Below are positions 46,040 to 54,845 of a stretch of DNA of 64,000 nucleotides, piece by piece. A program made the translations under genes and the position numbers. The notes below the pieces were generated by a model. That model ran no database searches and was not told where the DNA came from. It saw only the letters and a program-made list of their open reading frames with translations. Positions within the stretch are counted from its first letter, which is position 1, and every line of letters starts with the position of its first letter. Source of the DNA: an uncultured Myxococcales bacterium (GTDB taxonomy: Bacteria; Myxococcota_A; UBA9042); assembly GCA_903924465.1 (NCBI GenBank), contig CAIYBN010000062.1, positions 1 through 64,000 on the forward strand, in the 5' to 3' direction.

Positions 46040-48949
46040 ATGCCAAGCGTTTGGCGTTGGGTCGTTGTTTGCGGTTGTCTCGTCGCTGCGTTGAGCCTGT
46101 CGGCGTGCGGTTCGGGCGATTCTCCAGCAGCGCAAACCGGTTCATTGGACGACGCCAGCGTGGATGTGGGCGAGGGGACTGACGCCACTGATGCCGGGGG
46201 CGATGCTGTCACAAGCCCGCCAGACGCCGCCGCGGAAGTGGCAGTCGATGCGGGCGCCGACGCGCCGAACGATGTCTCTGCGTGCACCTGCGGCGATGGC
46301 GCGTGCCGACCCGACTGCGGAGAAACCTTGGCGAATTGCCCGGTTGACTGTTATGTCTGCGGCGACGGCAAGTGTTCCCCCGGCGAAGGACCGTTCAACT
46401 GCGCCACGGACTGCTGCGGCGGTTGCGGTGACGGCATTTGCAAGGGCTACACCTGCGGCGAGAATCCCAAGGTCTGTCCGTCCGACTGCGGCGCCGCGTG
46501 CGGCAACAAGATCTGCGACAAGGGCGAATCGCCGGCCATTTGCGCCGAGGACTGCGTCTGGCAGGTTTGCGGCAATGGCGTCTGCGAGCCCAGCGACGGC
46601 GGCCCTGACGGCTGCCCGAAGGACTGCGGCGCCACGTGCGGCAACTGCGTCTGCGACAAGGGCGAGGACTGGTCGCAATGTCCGATCGACTGCGGATTCT
46701 GCGGCGACGGCGTGTGCAGCAACTGTGCATCGCTGGGCGAGAGTGCCGCGCTGTGCAAGGCCGACTGCAAATCCGACGCGTGTGCAGGCGGTTGCGACGA
46801 CAAGGTGCCTTGCACCAAGGACGTCTGCACCTCCGACGGCACTTGCGTGCACATCGCCAACGCCGCGCTTTGCGACGACGGCACCGCGTGCACCGACGAC
46901 CTCTGCGGCGGCGGCGGCTGCATTCACTTGGCGAGCGCCGTGACGTGCGAGAGCGACGGCAACCTGTGCACCGAGGACCTCTGCGGCGGCGGGGCGTGCG
47001 TGCACGTCGCCAACGCGCTCGCCTGCGACGACGGCAACATCTGCACGGTCGGGGACGCGTGCGGCAGCGGCGTGTGCGCCGGCAGCGCGCTCGACTGCAA
47101 TGACCAGAATGTCTGCACCGACGACAGTTGTGCGCCCGGCTTGGGCTGCGTGCACAACGCGAACACCCAGCCGTGCAGTGACGGCAACGCATGCACCTTG
47201 GGCGACGTGTGCAGCAGCAGTGTGTGCATTCCCGGCACGCCAACCGCGTGCAGCGACGACAATCCCTGCACGCCGGACGGCTGCGACCCCAACAGCGGTG
47301 CGTGCAGCCACGGCCCCGACACCTGCGACGACGGCAACGCGTGCACCGACGACGCGTGCGGTCTGGTCATCGGCTGCGTCCATTTGCCCAACACCAGCAC
47401 GTGCACGGACGGCAGCGCGTGCACGATCGGCGACGTGTGCGCGGGCGGTGCCTGCTTGCCCGGCGCGCCGACCTCCTGCGACGACGGCAACGCGTGCACC
47501 AGCGACAGCTGCGACCCCGGAAGCGGCGTTTGCAGCTACAGCGCGATGGGCTGCGACGACGGCAATGCCTGCACCAGCGACAGTTGCGCCAATCCCGGCG
47601 GCTGTGCCTGGCTGCCTATCGACGGCACCTGCACGGACAACAACCTGTGCACCACCGGCGATGTCTGCACCGCGGGATTCTGTACCATCGGCGGCCAGGT
47701 CAACTGCGACGACGGCAGCGTGTGCACCATCGATTCTTGCGATCCAGCGACCGGCGCGTGCAACCACCTCGCGCAGGGCGCCAGCTGCTCCGACAACAAC
47801 GCGTGCACGGACGGCGACAACTGCGTGGCCGGCAGCTGCCAGCCGGGATCGCTGGTGGACTGCAACGACGACAACGCCTGCACGACCGACAGCTGCGACG
47901 CCACGCTGGGCTGCAGCAACACCGCGATTCCCGACGGCAGTGCCTGTGACGACGGCCTGGTCTGCACCACCGGCGAAACGTGCACGTCGGGCGATTGCGT
48001 CGGTCCCAACGTGACCTGTCCAGCTTATGCCACCTGCGAGGAACCCGCTGGCTGCACGTGCAATGCCGGCAGCACCTGCGCTGGCAACGTCGCGTGTCCG
48101 TCGGGCTGCGTAGCGATTGGCTACCACGACGTCATCGCCGCGTATCAAACGGTCTGCGCCTATGACTACCCGGCCTGGGGCGCCGTGGCCACGACGCCGG
48201 CGACGTTTGTCGACAACAGCGACGGCACGATTTCCGACTCCAAGTCCTACCTGATGTGGCAAAAGGCAGCGGATACCCAGACGTGGGCAGGCGCGCAACA
48301 AGCGTGCGACAACCTGACTTTGGCAGGCTACAGCGATTGGCGTCTGCCCACCGTCGCGGAATTGAGCTCGCTCATCGACTACCAGGCCAGCGCGCAGGCC
48401 ATCGACGGCACGTTCTTCCAGGCACCGATGCTGCAAACCTGGACCGCGATGCAGGTCGTGAACAACCCGCCGTACATCTGGACCGTGCATTTTGCCGACG
48501 GCAGTCTGCAGCAGTTCGATCCGCAAGGGACGCTGGCGTCGCGGTGTGTGCGGACGGCAAGTTTGCTCGCCGGTTCCAGTACGCGGTTTCAGATCGACGT
48601 GTTGGGCGACACGATCGCCGACAGCGCGACGGGCCTCACCTGGGTTTGGACCGTGCAGCCGCAGCTGTACAAGTTTGCGGAGGCCAAAAAGTTCTGCGCG
48701 AACTTGATCAAGAACGACGGCGGCTGGCGCGTGCCGACCTTGCGGGAAATGCAGTCGCTGGCGGATTTTTCGCTGGCCAATCCTGCGGCCAACGGCAAGG
48801 CGTTTCCCGGGCTGGGATCGCAGGTGTTCTGGACGCAAACCGTGTACGCGCCGACGCCCACGCTGGTCTGGACCTTTGCCGCGGCGAACGGGGCAGGCGG
48901 AACCACCGTGCCTGCCGTTGGCAAGAACAGCGTGCGTTGCGTGCGGTAG
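46040..48949 (+). CDS. Cys-rich repeat lipoprotein with two C-terminal DUF1566 domains
   Basis: 969 residues. AGGAG lies upstream of the ATG and the lipobox is SLSAC. An Asp/Ala/Thr linker (to about residue 78) leads to CGDGxC...C..DC units (about 80-250). A long series of CDDGNACTxDxC units (about 250-670) follows, a repeat class frequent in Myxococcota surface proteins. Two DUF1566 (Lcl C-terminal) domains end the protein, marked by SYLMWQKAADTQTWAGAQQA then YSDWRLPTVAELSSL, and by GLTWVWT then GGWRVPTLREMQSL. The DUF1566 fold resembles C-type-lectin-like domains. Adhesion is the natural guess but is not shown. Confidence 0.88.
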   Translation: MPSVWRWVVVCGCLVAALSLSACGSGDSPAAQTGSLDDASVDVGEGTDATDAGGDAVTSPPDAAAEVAVDAGADAPNDVSACTCGDGACRPDCGETLANCPVDCYVCGDGKCSPGEGPFNCATDCCGGCGDGICKGYTCGENPKVCPSDCGAACGNKICDKGESPAICAEDCVWQVCGNGVCEPSDGGPDGCPKDCGATCGNCVCDKGEDWSQCPIDCGFCGDGVCSNCASLGESAALCKADCKSDACAGGCDDKVPCTKDVCTSDGTCVHIANAALCDDGTACTDDLCGGGGCIHLASAVTCESDGNLCTEDLCGGGACVHVANALACDDGNICTVGDACGSGVCAGSALDCNDQNVCTDDSCAPGLGCVHNANTQPCSDGNACTLGDVCSSSVCIPGTPTACSDDNPCTPDGCDPNSGACSHGPDTCDDGNACTDDACGLVIGCVHLPNTSTCTDGSACTIGDVCAGGACLPGAPTSCDDGNACTSDSCDPGSGVCSYSAMGCDDGNACTSDSCANPGGCAWLPIDGTCTDNNLCTTGDVCTAGFCTIGGQVNCDDGSVCTIDSCDPATGACNHLAQGASCSDNNACTDGDNCVAGSCQPGSLVDCNDDNACTTDSCDATLGCSNTAIPDGSACDDGLVCTTGETCTSGDCVGPNVTCPAYATCEEPAGCTCNAGSTCAGNVACPSGCVAIGYHDVIAAYQTVCAYDYPAWGAVATTPATFVDNSDGTISDSKSYLMWQKAADTQTWAGAQQACDNLTLAGYSDWRLPTVAELSSLIDYQASAQAIDGTFFQAPMLQTWTAMQVVNNPPYIWTVHFADGSLQQFDPQGTLASRCVRTASLLAGSSTRFQIDVLGDTIADSATGLTWVWTVQPQLYKFAEAKKFCANLIKNDGGWRVPTLREMQSLADFSLANPAANGKAFPGLGSQVFWTQTVYAPTPTLVWTFAAANGAGGTTVPAVGKNSVRCVR

Positions 48950-49030
48950 GCAGCCGACTCGCGGGCGTTTGACTGCCCCCATCCGGCGGTCCAGACTTGC
49001 ACGCCGCGACCGAGCCGGTGATCGACGTCC

Positions 49031-49804
49031 ATGCCCAGTCCCCTCATCCTGTTGCTCCTGATTCTGGCTGCGCTTCTGGCCGGCTTTGTCGACGCTATCG
49101 TCGGCGGTGGCGGGCTCATCACGGTGCCGGCGCTGATGCTTGGGCTGCCGGTGGGTACGCCGCTGCCGACGCTGCTCGGCACGAACAAGTTTGTCGCAGC
49201 GACGGGCACGACGGTCGCCGCTGGCAAGTTCCTGCATTCCGGCGCGCTGTCGCCGCGCGAAATGGTCGGACCGGTGCTGGCGTCCGCCGCAGGTGCGTCC
49301 GCGGGCGTGTGGCTGACCTACCGCGTTCACGCCGACTTTCTGCGGCCGCTGATGCTGGGCCTGCTGGTGGTGATGCTCGCGTTCACGCTGCTCAAGCCGG
49401 CGCTCGGCAACATCCACGCGCCGCGTTTTGGCCTCAGCCACCAACGCAGCCTCGCCGCACTCATCGCTTGCACGCTTGGCTTCTACGACGGCTTCTTCGG
49501 CCCTGGCACCGGCTCGCTCCTCATTTTCCTGTTCGTCGCCGTCCTCGGCTTCGACTTCCTGCGCGCATCGGCGCTCGCCAAGAGCGTGAACTGGGCGTCG
49601 AACGCCACCGCGATGGTCCTCTTCGTCTCGCAAGGCAGCTGGCTGCCATCTGTGGCGCTCGGCATGGCCGTGGCGAACGGCGTAGGCGGCTATTTCGGCG
49701 CCAAGGTCGCGCTTGAGAAAGGCAGTCGCTGGGTGCGCATCGTGTTCATTGCGGTCGTCGGCGCGTTGATTCTGCGCCTGGGCTGGCAAGTGTGGCGTGG
49801 TTGA
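49031..49804 (+). CDS. TauE/SafE (TSUP) family membrane permease
   Basis: 257 residues, about eight helices. The family signature AGFVDAIVGGGGLITVPALM is at the N-terminus and GTNKFVAATGTTVAAGKF follows; the second half repeats the pattern with FYDGFFGPGTGSLLIF. TSUP carriers export sulfite, sulfoacetate or related organic anions, but the substrate is unknown here. ATG at 49031 has only a weak upstream site. It overlaps the upstream-extended frame of the next gene by a few bases; with the ATG chosen there, the gap is 13 bp. Confidence 0.9.
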   Translation: MPSPLILLLLILAALLAGFVDAIVGGGGLITVPALMLGLPVGTPLPTLLGTNKFVAATGTTVAAGKFLHSGALSPREMVGPVLASAAGASAGVWLTYRVHADFLRPLMLGLLVVMLAFTLLKPALGNIHAPRFGLSHQRSLAALIACTLGFYDGFFGPGTGSLLIFLFVAVLGFDFLRASALAKSVNWASNATAMVLFVSQGSWLPSVALGMAVANGVGGYFGAKVALEKGSRWVRIVFIAVVGALILRLGWQVWRG

Positions 49805-49817
49805 TCGGGAGGCAAAG

Positions 49818-51263
49818 ATGAAGCCAAGGATGAGGTGGTTGCTGGCGGCGGCGCTGGTGAGCGTGGCGGGGTGCGCGCAAACCGTGACCGACGTTGGCGA
49901 CGCAGCTGGAACGGCGCAGGACGTTGCGACCGCAGACACCGGGCAGGCGGATGTCCTCACGGGGCCACGCCAGCGGTCACCGTCGTCGTTGGCGCTGCGC
50001 GATATCGTCGGGCTTTCCTCGCATCCCGCGCTGGGTCCGAGCCCGGCGGCCGTGGCCGAGCGCGCGATTGAGTGGCAAGCGCAGGCGCAGCTGGGCATCC
50101 ATCGGATGCGCACGGATTTTCGCTTTGCGTCGATTGAGCCGCAGCAAGGCGTCTTCGACTTCTCGCAGTACGATCCGTTGGTCAGCGAAGCGGCTGCGCA
50201 CGGCGTGGACCTCCTGGCGCTGCTCGATGCGACCGCGCCGTGGGCGACGACGGTGCCCAATGGCCTGGACAGCTATCCGCCCAAGGATCCGCATGACTTT
50301 TCGACGTTCGCCGCCGCCGTCGCCGACCGCTACAAGGCCAGCATCCGCGAATACGAGGTCTGGAACGAGCCGAACAACGGCGTAACTTTCTGGAAAGCTG
50401 CCGAGTTCTCCGGCGAGCCGGACAAGTACGCCGCGCTGTTCCTGCAGACCCTTCACGACGTGCACGCGGCCCAGCCCGATGCAGCGATCGCTTTTGGCGC
50501 GATTCTCTATCACTTCATCGTCGGCTCGGGACCGGAGTTCCTCGCGGCGGCGCTGCAGTCGACGCCGGCGCTGGCCCAGGCGATTGCGGTGTTTTCCCTG
50601 CATCCGTATCCGTTGTATCCACCCACCCATCCGCCGGATTTTTCCGGCGGCGATGAAGTTTCCCTGCCGACGCAGCTGGCGACGATGAACGGCCTGCTGG
50701 CCGACGCGGGCGCGGACACGGCGACGATGCCGTTCTGGCTGACGGAGCTGGGCTGGCCGACGACCGCTGCGGTGTCGCCGTCGCAGCAGGCCAGCTACAC
50801 GGTCCAGGCGATTGTGCTTTCGGCGCTGTGCGGCGCGGATCGGCTGTATCTGTACACCCTGCTGGACGATGGCAACGCGTTGGCGGCTGAAGGCGTCTTT
50901 GGCCTGATGACCGCTGGCGATGTGACCGGGACCGGCGGTGCGCCGCCCGCGCCCAAGCCGGCGTTTGTGGCGGTGCAGACGCTGATGGCCACGGTGGGCG
51001 ACTACCACGTCGTGGAGCGCACGGCGCCGTTCGAGCCGCCGTTGGATGGTGTGTGGCAAGTGCGTCTCGCTCAGGGCAGCAAGCAGGCGTTCATCGTGTG
51101 GGGCGGCGTGGCCGGCATGAACCCGTTCCTGCGCAACGTGCCGCTGACGGGCGCGGTGCGGGAGACGCGACTGGATGGCACGACGAAAGAGGGCGTTGCG
51201 GTCGCCGGGCAATACACGCTGGCGGTCGGGCCGGATCCGGTGATTGTGACGCAAGTGCCGTGA
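49818..51263 (+). CDS. Clan GH-A glycoside hydrolase lipoprotein (GH5/GH39-like)
   Basis: 481 residues. ATG at 49818 has GGGAGG 6 nt upstream. Signal and lipobox: LLAAALVSVAGC (Cys19). A short Asp/Thr linker leads to a TIM-barrel. The acid/base Glu184 is in EVWNEPNNG and the likely nucleophile Glu310 in FWLTELGWPT, the spacing of retaining clan GH-A enzymes. The C-terminal 110 residues look like a small beta domain. The substrate cannot be read from the sequence. The 430 bp after it contain a 21-bp tandem repeat and no convincing gene. Confidence 0.87.
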   Translation: MKPRMRWLLAAALVSVAGCAQTVTDVGDAAGTAQDVATADTGQADVLTGPRQRSPSSLALRDIVGLSSHPALGPSPAAVAERAIEWQAQAQLGIHRMRTDFRFASIEPQQGVFDFSQYDPLVSEAAAHGVDLLALLDATAPWATTVPNGLDSYPPKDPHDFSTFAAAVADRYKASIREYEVWNEPNNGVTFWKAAEFSGEPDKYAALFLQTLHDVHAAQPDAAIAFGAILYHFIVGSGPEFLAAALQSTPALAQAIAVFSLHPYPLYPPTHPPDFSGGDEVSLPTQLATMNGLLADAGADTATMPFWLTELGWPTTAAVSPSQQASYTVQAIVLSALCGADRLYLYTLLDDGNALAAEGVFGLMTAGDVTGTGGAPPAPKPAFVAVQTLMATVGDYHVVERTAPFEPPLDGVWQVRLAQGSKQAFIVWGGVAGMNPFLRNVPLTGAVRETRLDGTTKEGVAVAGQYTLAVGPDPVIVTQVP

Positions 51264-51401
51264 CGGTTGCGTGGTGGGGGCGTTGGATCGGGTTTCGGGA
51301 CGCTTCGTATGGAAGTGCGGTTGCGGGGAGATACGGCGCCGTGGTGCGGACGGCTCGGGGCGCGCGTGGCGCGCTTCCGCGCGCTGGGGGCGATGGGTTG
51401 G

Positions 51402-51590
51402 TGGTAGGTTGGGAGTTGTGGCGCGTCGGTCGAGGTGTGTGGCGCGTAGGTCGGGATCTGTGGGGCGTAGGTCGTGATCTGCGGAGCGTCGGTCGCGATT
51501 TGTCGGGCGTAGGTTCGGATCTGCGGAGCGTCGGTCATGTCTTGTCGGGCGTCGGTCGGGATCTGTGGACCGTCGGTCATGATGTGTACC
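51402..51590 (+). repeat. 21-bp tandem repeat, about 9 units
   Basis: Units such as GCGTAGGTCGGGATCTGTGG recur at exact 21-bp steps at 51423, 51444, 51465, 51486, 51507, 51528, 51549 and 51570, with a weaker unit at 51402. The plus strand reads as heptads like VGRDLWG and the minus strand as PQIPTYA; neither frame belongs to an identifiable gene. It lies between the GH-A hydrolase and the restriction-modification pair. Confidence 0.88.
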
Positions 51591-51693
51591 CCGTAGGGAT
51601 CGGGCGGGCGTCGGCGGCGATGGGTCGGTTGACGGACAAGGGGCCGAGATAGCAGGTGGAACCCGATGGCGGTTCCACGACTGACACACTCAG

Positions 51694-52524
51694 TTAGTCC
51701 TGAAATAGGGCAAGCACGGTCGCACGAAGCAGATGGCTGTGCTCACAGCTGAACGCCTGCAACACCTTGCGCGCATTCGGATCGGCGCGAAACCAGCCTT
51801 CGTCGGCGAACCCATGTTCGGCGTTCCAGATCGGCCTCCGTTTTCCGTGATGGCGCGTGATGACTGCCGCAGCCTCAGGCGTTGCCCCATTCTCTGCGAA
51901 ATCGTCGAACCTGTTGGCGGGAATTGCCCACCACTCCAATGCTGCGGCGCTGACGCCGATGCACAACAACAGGTCATAGTCAGGAGACTGTCCACCGCTC
52001 ATCCGCGGATGCCGGATCTGCTGGAAGAGATACTTGGGGTGCTCCGAGGACGCCTTCAGTTCAATACGGATTTCTCGGCCATCAAGCTCGCTCGGTGTCC
52101 AGCCGACGTCATACAGGTCGCTCGATTTCTTCTTTGACCATCCGTCGAAGCCTTCGCTCAGCCAGAATTCCGCGAACATCGGAGCATACTTTTCCCCAAA
52201 GGTCTTTCCGCTGTGGGCTGCCAGAAAGTACAGTGGATCTGCATTTGCGTCGTCATGCAGAACGGTTTGCAGGACAGCCGCGTCTGGCAGAATCCCTTTG
52301 CCGGCCGCATAGGCAACGAGAGCCTTCAGGTCGTTTTGTTCGGGATCGAGTTGGCTGAAATCCTTGCCGAGCAGGCGACGGACCTCGTCAGGTCCAATCT
52401 GGTCCTTTACCTGGTCGGCCAAGGCTCTGAGCCCAAGCCAACGTCGTCGCAGCGCAGGTCGCCCAGATGCCTGAGCGGCTTGCAGAGATGCCCAGGCAAC
52501 AAATTCGTCCCAAGTCGGTGGCAT
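51694..52524 (-). CDS. Putative restriction endonuclease (PD-(D/E)xK type) of a type II R-M pair
   Basis: 276 residues. It starts 15 bp after the methyltransferase stop, with AAGGAA upstream. A candidate PD-(D/E)xK site is SDLYDVGW...REIRIELKAS, with Asp139, Glu155 and Lys157. That site and the pairing with a DNA methyltransferase are the main grounds for the call. The motif is short, so a restriction-associated protein of other type is possible. GC content and base choice look lower than in neighbouring genes, which suggests transfer. No recognition site can be inferred. Confidence 0.65.
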   Translation of the reverse strand: MPPTWDEFVAWASLQAAQASGRPALRRRWLGLRALADQVKDQIGPDEVRRLLGKDFSQLDPEQNDLKALVAYAAGKGILPDAAVLQTVLHDDANADPLYFLAAHSGKTFGEKYAPMFAEFWLSEGFDGWSKKKSSDLYDVGWTPSELDGREIRIELKASSEHPKYLFQQIRHPRMSGGQSPDYDLLLCIGVSAAALEWWAIPANRFDDFAENGATPEAAAVITRHHGKRRPIWNAEHGFADEGWFRADPNARKVLQAFSCEHSHLLRATVLALFQD

Positions 52525-52539
52525 GGTATTCCTTGCAGG

Positions 52540-53442
52540 TCAGAAGCCGAAGAGATCGAGGCTACCCGATGACGCTTTGGTAGTTGAGCTGACCGCGGGT
52601 TCAATGGTTTCACCACCGTGGAAGTGAACATCCTGGAATCCTGCAAAACGTCGCTTCATCACTGCGACGGCTTCCGGGTTGCTGTCCACAAGGACTGCCT
52701 GGCGCCCTTGTCGCGCCGCCGCTTCCCCGATCGTTCCACTGCCCGCGAAGAAGTCGAGTATCCGATCACCTGGATGCGAATGCACCGCCACGATGCGATT
52801 GACGATCCCGAGAGGCTTCTGGGTCGGATACCCGGTCTTCTCCTTACCATTGGGGCTGACGATCGTATGCCACCACGTATCCGTTGGCGTCTTGCCGCGT
52901 TCAGCCTTCTCCGGGCCAACGAGACCTGGCGCCATGTACGGAATCCGATCGATGTCCTCGAAACGAAAGGTGTAGTTCTCCGGATCCTTCGCATACCACA
53001 GAATGTTGTCGTGCTTGGGAGACCAACGTCGCGTTGCACGAGCTCCATAATCGTATGCCCAGATCAGTTCGTTCATGAAGGAATCACGACCGAAAATCGA
53101 ATCGATCAAGACCTTGCTGTAGTGAACTTCACGGAAATCAATGTGGAAAAAGAAGGACCCGCCAGGCTTCAGCAGCCGATGGGCCTGTTCAATGCGCGGT
53201 TCCAGAAACGCCATGAAGTCGGTGAAAGTGTCAGCGAACGCTTTGCTGCCAATCCGCACGGTCTGATACCGCTGGCCTTTGAACCCGGTACGGTCGCCTG
53301 CCTCGTCCCGCACGGTTCTGATCTGCGTACGGGCCTGCGTCTTCCCGGTATTGAACGGCGGGTCGATGTAAATCATGTCAAAGGATGCATCGGGGAAGCC
53401 CGACAGCACCTCAAGGTTATCGCCAAAGTGGACATCAATCAT
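52540..53442 (-). CDS. DNA methyltransferase, beta class (N4-cytosine or N6-adenine)
   Basis: 300 residues. Motif IV DPPFNTG (27-33) comes first and motif I FAGSGT (232-237) near the C-terminus, the order of beta-class amino-methyltransferases. FIDPPF-like YIDPPF favours N6-adenine or N4-cytosine and cannot distinguish them. HIDFREVHYSKVLIDSIFGR and GYPTQKPLGIVNRIV are typical of type II/III Mod proteins. ATG at 53442 opens directly with MIDVHFGDNLEVL, the X region. It is co-directional with the putative nuclease and lower in GC than the flanks. Confidence 0.92.
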   Translation of the reverse strand: MIDVHFGDNLEVLSGFPDASFDMIYIDPPFNTGKTQARTQIRTVRDEAGDRTGFKGQRYQTVRIGSKAFADTFTDFMAFLEPRIEQAHRLLKPGGSFFFHIDFREVHYSKVLIDSIFGRDSFMNELIWAYDYGARATRRWSPKHDNILWYAKDPENYTFRFEDIDRIPYMAPGLVGPEKAERGKTPTDTWWHTIVSPNGKEKTGYPTQKPLGIVNRIVAVHSHPGDRILDFFAGSGTIGEAAARQGRQAVLVDSNPEAVAVMKRRFAGFQDVHFHGGETIEPAVSSTTKASSGSLDLFGF

Positions 53443-53628
53443 GAAAATTTCTCAGTGGGCCACCGGCCCCGCTCGCGGAGGCTAGTCGACCCAACGTTGC
53501 CGGTCAATGGACCAGCGCCTGGATCGCAAGCGTGAGAGGCTCCACGATCCCAATCCATGTGTGGCCTTCCGTCGCCGGCTCCCCGCGAATACCGTGTGTC
53601 CCGGCGCCCGTTCTCCCAGTGCTTCCCG

Positions 53629-53844
53629 TCAGCGTCGGGAGATATAGCAACTGAGTTCCTCGAACACCACGCGCGTCAGCCGGTCATCGTCCGGAAGATC
53701 CGGGATGAATGTGTCAATGAGATCCGCGCCAATCCGCACCGCAACCCTCTTGACACCTCTCGCAGAAACTCCCAAAACCCGCCCCCGGACGCACCTCAGC
53801 GTCCCACTCAACCGTGTAGACCTCTGAAACCATGACGAAACCAT
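53629..53844 (-). CDS. Possible small hypothetical protein (71 aa), doubtful or decayed
   Basis: The last 40 codons (RVAVRIGADLIDTFIPDLPD, then DDRLTRVVFEELSCYISRR) look coding. The N-terminal 25 codons read better in a second frame beginning ATGGTTTCAGAG (EVYTVEWDAEV). This suggests a frameshifted gene or chance. It overlaps the start of the divergent gene at 53832. The rest of 53443-53831 shows nothing else. Confidence 0.25.
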   Translation of the reverse strand: MVSSWFQRSTRLSGTLRCVRGRVLGVSARGVKRVAVRIGADLIDTFIPDLPDDDRLTRVVFEELSCYISRR

Positions 53845-54605
53845 CCACTCCCGATCCCGTCACAATCTGACGCGCGGACGCCGCAGCTGCCCTCTCTCGC
53901 GGTGATGCCCAAGTCTATGACCCACAAGTCCTGGCCGATGCGTGTACTGCGCTATTTGCGCATCTGACGTCCCACACAGCAGTTTTGGGCGCGGCGCTGG
54001 CAGCACGCGGCTTTGGTGCCACGGAAACGGCGGGGATTGCCACGCTTGGCGCGGCGCTCAACGCGGAATTGTCAGCGCATCCGGATGGCCTGGGCGGCTG
54101 GGAATTGTTGGATGCGGACGCCAAGAAGACCGTAAAGACCACGCGGCTGCGGCTGGCGGGCCTGCGGGAGAGCTTGACCGACAAGTACATGCGGCGGCCC
54201 GAGCGCGAGCAGTTGGCGGATTTTGGCCGTGGCGAGACGGTGCGCGAGAGCGCGCCGTCGGTGCTGCTGGGGATTCGGCGTTTCTTGCAAGGTGCGCAGA
54301 AGTGGCCGGCGATGGTTGCCGGGGCACACATCACGCAAGCGGACCTGGATGCACTGAAGACCGCGCAGGCGGCGCTGGAGAAGATGCCGGCGCAGAAGAC
54401 GGGCAGCGCGGGCGAGCGCACGGCGGGCAAGGACAGCCGCGATGAGGCGGCGATGGCGGTGCGGCTGTGCCTGGACGATTTGCGCTCGGCGGCGCGCAAG
54501 GCGTTTGCGCTGGACGATGACGCGGATGCGCGGTTTCGCGGGATTGTGACGCTGATGCCGCGCGCGGTGGATCGGCGGGTGAAGCCGGTCGAGCCGGTGG
54601 CGTAG
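53832..54605 (+). CDS. Hypothetical protein with an in-frame TGA at codon 13
   Basis: ATG at 53832 begins MTKPSTPDPVTI, then TGA (53868-53870), then the same frame continues for 244 codons: RADAAAALSRGDAQVYDPQV and onward to KPVEPVA. The sequence right after the TGA is convincingly coding, yet it has no ATG or GTG start before the TTG at 53985. The protein is helical and Ala/Arg/Leu-rich (TTRLRLAGLRESLTDKYM) with no recognised domain. Explanations are a nonsense mutation (CGA to TGA), initiation at TTG 53985 or CTG 53931, or UGA read as selenocysteine. The last lacks support beyond selD being in the window. Confidence 0.5.
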
Positions 54606-54629
54606 AGACGTTCACGGCTAACGGGGGCC

Positions 54630-54727
54630 CGCGCACGGAAGTGCGCAAGTCCCGCACGAACGCCGTTCGGAGCGCACCGCCGCGGGTCTTTGACGGCGCC
54701 GGCCTGTACGGAAGCGTTCCGAAACCC
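54630..54727 (+). repeat. Dispersed repeat R3, copy 1
   Basis: About 98 bp starting CCGCGCACGGAAGTGCGCAA, which contains the small inverted repeat CGCAC/GTGCG, and ending GCGTTCCGAAACC. It matches 58077-58183 in the same orientation. Repeat R2 follows 34 bp later, so the two may be parts of one element. Confidence 0.8.
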
Positions 54728-54760
54728 CAAGCGAAAGGAGCGGTCTTGCGCCACCGCCAC

Positions 54761-54845
54761 GGTCACACTGCTCCGGACGGTGGGGTTGCAGCCGCAAGGC
54801 GCGGCCGAGAGCGGGCTGCGGAGGCGGCATGTGGCGCGGCACCCC
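54761..54845 (+). repeat. Dispersed repeat R2, copy 2
   Basis: About 85 bp starting GGTCACACTGCTCCGGACGG, related to 15601-15686. On the opposite strand it supplies the last codons and the stop of the DUF3857 gene. Confidence 0.7.

Noticed and set aside
46142..50260. Open frame of 1372 codons on the minus strand
   Set aside because: It is antisense to three well-supported plus-strand genes. High GC leaves stop-poor frames opposite Cys-rich repeats; the product is Arg/Ala-rich with no domain.
51071..51580. Minus-strand frame with PQIPTYA repeats
   Set aside because: It overlaps the end of the GH-A hydrolase gene and consists mainly of the tandem array; no start signal.
51402..51590. CRISPR array
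   Set aside because: Units are contiguous at 21 bp with no spacers.
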